Shown here: positions 8,802-11,346 of the stretch, in pieces | How the letters are laid out: each line of letters starts with the position of its first letter | Position numbering within the stretch: the stretch's first letter is position 1 | Assembly: GCF_000003605.2 (NCBI RefSeq) | Contig: NW_003116452.1 | Coordinates: 618,921 to 630,266, forward strand | Direction of reading: 5' to 3' | Source: Saccoglossus kowalevskii | Lineage: Eukaryota; Hemichordata; Enteropneusta; Harrimaniidae | Length of the DNA: 11,346 nt | Made by a program: the position numbers and the translations under genes | Notes under the pieces: generated by a model | What the model was told of the DNA's origin: nothing | Seen by the model: only the letters and a program-made list of their open reading frames with translations | Database searches by the model: none

Positions 8802-9186
8802 TCAGTCCTCTGTACCAGTACTTGATGAGCTATTCTCAATTATTGCATCAGACTCTATACTATCACTGCTAACACTATCACTATCTGTATCAGTAAAGTA
8901 ATGAATAAGATGTCTTTCAATATAACTACTCTCATCTTTGCAATGTCCACATGAACACTTAGATGCACAAATATCACAACAACTGTGATATAATACTTTG
9001 TCTTTCAATTGATTTATTTCCAGACTTGAAGCAAAGTCTTCATAAAGTTTCACCCGTCTGCAAACATTTGTTTGTTTTTTTAAGTATTTACTTAATTTTG
9101 GGCATGCATCTCGCAGCATCCCACCATGATACAAAATAACGGAATGAGATTGTTTGTCATCTCTCCCAGATTCCTGTACATAAATC
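8802..9186 (-). CDS. RecQ-like DNA helicase, C-terminal exon (partial, probably decayed)
   Basis: The 127 residues after a probable acceptor (ATATACAG|G at 9187) read as the end of a RecQ-family 3'-5' helicase, ATP-driven enzymes of DNA repair and recombination that are also found in some DNA transposons. Seen in order: YVQESGR (residues 2-8), matching helicase motif VI; ILYHGGML, as in the strand after motif VI; then the zinc subdomain with C42-R-R, C69-C70-D-I-C73, C77, C79 and C82; then an acidic Ser/Asp-rich tail from about residue 95 to the TGA at 8802-8804. RecQ motif VI is normally QxxGRxGRD; here QESGRD lacks three residues including one of the two arginines, which should impair ATP hydrolysis. 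The frame upstream is closed by TGA at 9198-9200 inside a microsatellite. A second possible acceptor is TGTACAG|GAA at 9174. No earlier exon is visible up to 11346. It could be a true last exon behind a long intron, or a 5'-truncated pseudogene. Confidence 0.7.
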
Positions 9187-9193
9187 CTGTATA

Positions 9194-9230
9194 TCACTCA
9201 CTCACTCACTCACTCACACACTCACTCACT
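9194..9230. repeat. (TCAC)n microsatellite
   Basis: About nine TCAC/ACTC units with one CACA interruption near 9216-9220. On the minus strand it reads (GTGA)n, placing overlapping GTGAGT donor-like motifs and TGA triplets in every frame directly before the helicase exon. Confidence 0.95.
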
Positions 9231-9481
9231 GTAATGAAAATATACTCACTCGTTGTGTAGCGCAGATTCATCATAATTTAACGTACAATACTACTCATAT
9301 GTCCATATCTTAGCGAATGAAGCATATCTCATATCACAATTTATAATCTGTTTAAATTTAATTATTGTAATATTAGTCAAGAACAGCTATTATCATATAT
9401 ACGTAATAAAACACGTTAAATATAATTATATTATTACTTTATTATTGGCGTATTGTATGAGAAATATAATTTTATTTCATC

Positions 9482-9820
9482 ATGCAATCAAATTCGCGCA
9501 ATTGGCGGTCGGTATATTTGCATATTGACTTCTCAGCAGTCAAAGACGTAATATATGGTTTCTGCGCTTGCTCAGACGTTATGATAGATCTAAAATATGC
9601 CGATTCACCGTTGAAGTTTGTCGGCGTTTTCTCGGAGAATCATCTTAATTGGTCGAGCAACTATAACATTATCTGCTCAACAAGGTATCGTGCATTGACG
9701 AGTTATGTGAATACTTGTAACTGGGAGATAATCATCGAACGACATGACTATACTTCGCCTCGGTCAACCGTACATGCTTTGGTCGACTTAATTAATGCAC
9801 AAATATGGAAATACATTTAG
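9482..9820 (+). CDS. orphan ORF, 112 aa, function unknown
   Basis: ATG at 9482 (A at -3, C at +4) runs to the TAG at 9818-9820. I recognise no family. The codon choice looks more like coding than the surroundings: about half of third positions are G or C, while both flanks are very AT-rich, and amino-acid use is balanced (six Trp, six Cys, many Asp, Ser and Tyr). There is no signal peptide, no clear membrane segment and no repeated Cys/His spacing. No acceptor stands out just before the ATG, and no AATAAA lies close after the stop. It could be an intronless small gene, one exon of a larger gene, or a fragment of mobile-element coding sequence. Its neighbours are the helicase relic on the opposite strand and non-coding DNA. 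Confidence 0.35.
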   Translation: MQSNSRNWRSVYLHIDFSAVKDVIYGFCACSDVMIDLKYADSPLKFVGVFSENHLNWSSNYNIICSTRYRALTSYVNTCNWEIIIERHDYTSPRSTVHALVDLINAQIWKYI

Positions 9821-10432
9821 ACTAAGGTATTTGTGCTAAGGTTAACAATGATTTAATGAGATTTCCTATCATGTATACTTTTATATGATAAATGATCTGA
9901 TCCTTCAAAAAGATATTATTTGATGATACCTTATTAAATGTATGAAAGTTAGCTGTATGTATAATACCATGAGCAGAATATAAGTGAATTTCAAATTATA
10001 TAAACAAATAAGTGGTAACAGATTGGTTGGTTATTTTGCGTTGGGTGAGGGGTGTCGCGTTAAAGGTGCTCAAACAATATTGAAACATTAACGGGCGGAC
10101 ACATATATTTACGAGCACATGTAATGGAACGAACCCAGATTTTAGAGCAATTACGAATTGTTTACCTCATTGACAAACAGTCAACATATCGCATTCATAG
10201 AGAATACATTTAAAATTCATAGAGATTATATTAGAAACGTTCGATACTTGTTTCACAAAATGCTTTTTGTGTAAATAGACAAACCGCCTACAAAATGTGG
10301 AGGTTTCATATTGAAACAAACAGTTAGAGCTATTTGAGATTGAACCTCCCTGTCAAACTTTTAAAACTCAAGTACCATATTTGTTTGCCATTTGATATCA
10401 GTCAATATTACCAGACGGAGACCATAACTACA
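9821..10432. other. non-coding stretch with small repeats
   Basis: No exon recognised. It contains a hairpin TATCAT...ATGATA (9867-9890), an imperfect direct repeat ATTCATAGAGAATACATT (10193-10210) against 10215-10232 (period 22), and an inverted pair GGAGGTTTCA (10299-10308) with TGAACCTCC (10341-10349), one base inserted. These may belong to the repeat that follows. Confidence 0.5.
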
Positions 10433-10818
10433 GGAAGTCCAGGAACTATAATACACTTTACGTCTGTATAGGGAGGGGGTATCGGCTGGTATTTAGTGTA
10501 TAAAAATAGAAAAGGGGTGAAGGCTGCAGCGATCCCATATTTTTCAAACCGACACAATTGCAAGACTGGTTCCAAACCATAACTCGAAGCTAAAAAACGC
10601 CACACCGCTCAGAATTCGTAAGTAGAGTCAATATGTTTGTTGTCTTTATATATCTCCAAATATCTCCAAACTGGTATTTTTTTTTTAAAATTAAATATGT
10701 CTTATTGTTTTTTTTCCAGTTGTTGTATTGCTGGAGCTTTCATCTCTTGTCTATTTTTACACATTAGATACCAGCCGATACAGCTAGGCATACAGGTTAA
10801 TATAGTTCCTGGGTTTCA
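10433..10818. repeat. inverted pair of a diverged repeat
   Basis: The reverse complement of 10479-10530 aligns without gaps to 10730-10781: 44 of 52 bases match, including the 14-base identical tail ATACCAGCCGATAC. Homology continues through CTATATT-type sequence to TATAGTTCCTGG (10801-10812; complement at 10439-10450). Between the arms are 199 bases, with an exact tandem 10-mer TATCTCCAAA (10651-10670) and a T-rich tract ending TTTTCCAG at 10719. In the matching reading frames the two copies differ mostly at non-synonymous positions, so similar peptides from the two arms reflect repeat ancestry, not a protein family. Confidence 0.7.
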
Positions 10819-10831
10819 TGGGCTACATTTT

Positions 10832-11346
10832 TCACACAAGTGCATGTAGATTGTATTACGGAACTCAGTGATTTTACTGACATTTCCAGGGTTTCGGCGA
10901 CCGTGAACTGACCTGTGTATAGACAGCAGTGTACATATATGTATGTATCCTACTCTAAGAGGCTTGTTGTTGTCGTGCTCAAAATGTCATTATAATCGGC
11001 AAGTACATGGTACTTTGAAAAATGTCACAGCGATTATGTTAGAATTTCTATTTGGACCAGACAATGGATCGTGTCTACACTGGAAATCTCGGTCAGTAGA
11101 TGTTCATTTGTGGGGAATCACACTGCGTTGGCACTCGTAATTACTGACTGGCGACATGACTGTACAAATGATGGCCTCGCGTTAACAATGTGTTGTACAC
11201 ACAGTACAGTACAGTTCGGCGTGATACCAGTTACGATACACGACCATTTCCCACCAAGTCATCTTTTCTAAATATAGACGGTCTTGAAAAAGTAACGTGA
11301 AACATCGTCTGAGCATGCGTAGTAGATTCGAATGTCTTGCGTTTTG
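10832..11346. other. no gene recognised
   Basis: Somewhat less AT-rich. Two overlapping plus-strand open frames (10943-11140 and 11071-11271) of about 65 codons are motif-free and exclude each other; neither convinces. There is a short GTAC-rich stretch near 11193-11212. Confidence 0.5.

Noticed and set aside
10408-10849. Similar peptides from a minus-strand and a plus-strand frame (shared YQPI and IVPG pieces)
   Set aside because: Explained by the inverted repeat; changes between copies are mostly non-synonymous, against protein conservation.
10943-11271. Overlapping plus-strand ORFs of about 65 codons
   Set aside because: They overlap in different phases with no motif or start support to choose either.
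11320-11335. B-box-like GATTCGAAT suggesting a tRNA or tRNA-derived SINE
   Set aside because: No A box, no cloverleaf arms and no CCA-side stem around it.
1-11346. CRISPR array, rRNA genes, bacterial operons or phage
   Set aside because: No regular spacer-repeat pattern, no rRNA-like blocks, and overall architecture and splice signals are eukaryotic.

Overview
The window reads as a piece of animal nuclear genome. It is AT-rich (by eye roughly two thirds A+T), has no dense array of open frames, and carries spliceosomal signals (GTAAGT donors, a polypyrimidine-CAG acceptor, AATAAA signals). It also holds a MITE-like element, a degenerate ~160-bp tandem array and a four-base microsatellite. The MITE and array resemble repeats I associate with molluscs and other marine invertebrates. 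That placement is recollection, not a search result. Nothing suggests a bacterial, organellar or viral genome.

Layout: 1-2117 is non-coding with small inverted and direct repeats and a candidate p53-type double site. 2118-2326 is a short TIR element with TA target duplications. 3085-3665 is an array of about three and a half diverged ~160-bp units. 3666-5350 is non-coding but holds two perfect CRE palindromes and two hairpins. 5350-5910 is a GC-richer patch with a 132-codon open frame of doubtful coding value. 5771-7440 is non-coding with one CTCF-like motif.

The most gene-like part is 7440-9200. A plus-strand transcription unit has a clear 327-bp intron (7594-7920) and two tandem donor sites 14 bases apart. 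The upstream donor gives a 51-codon frame; the downstream donor joins the same ATG to the 83-codon frame of exon 2, giving 136 codons. It converges on a minus-strand exon (8802-9186) that encodes the C-terminal end of a RecQ-type helicase: motif VI, the zinc-binding Cys cluster and an acidic Ser-rich tail. That exon looks damaged, because motif VI is three residues short and a (GTGA)n microsatellite sits directly upstream. No earlier helicase exon is visible, so this is either the last exon of a gene extending past the window or a 5'-truncated relic, possibly of a DNA transposon.

9482-9820 is an orphan 112-codon ORF with a coding-like look but no recognised family. 10433-10818 holds two inverted copies of an old repeat. 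The remainder to 11346 shows nothing convincing. No tRNA, rRNA, CRISPR array or replication origin was seen.
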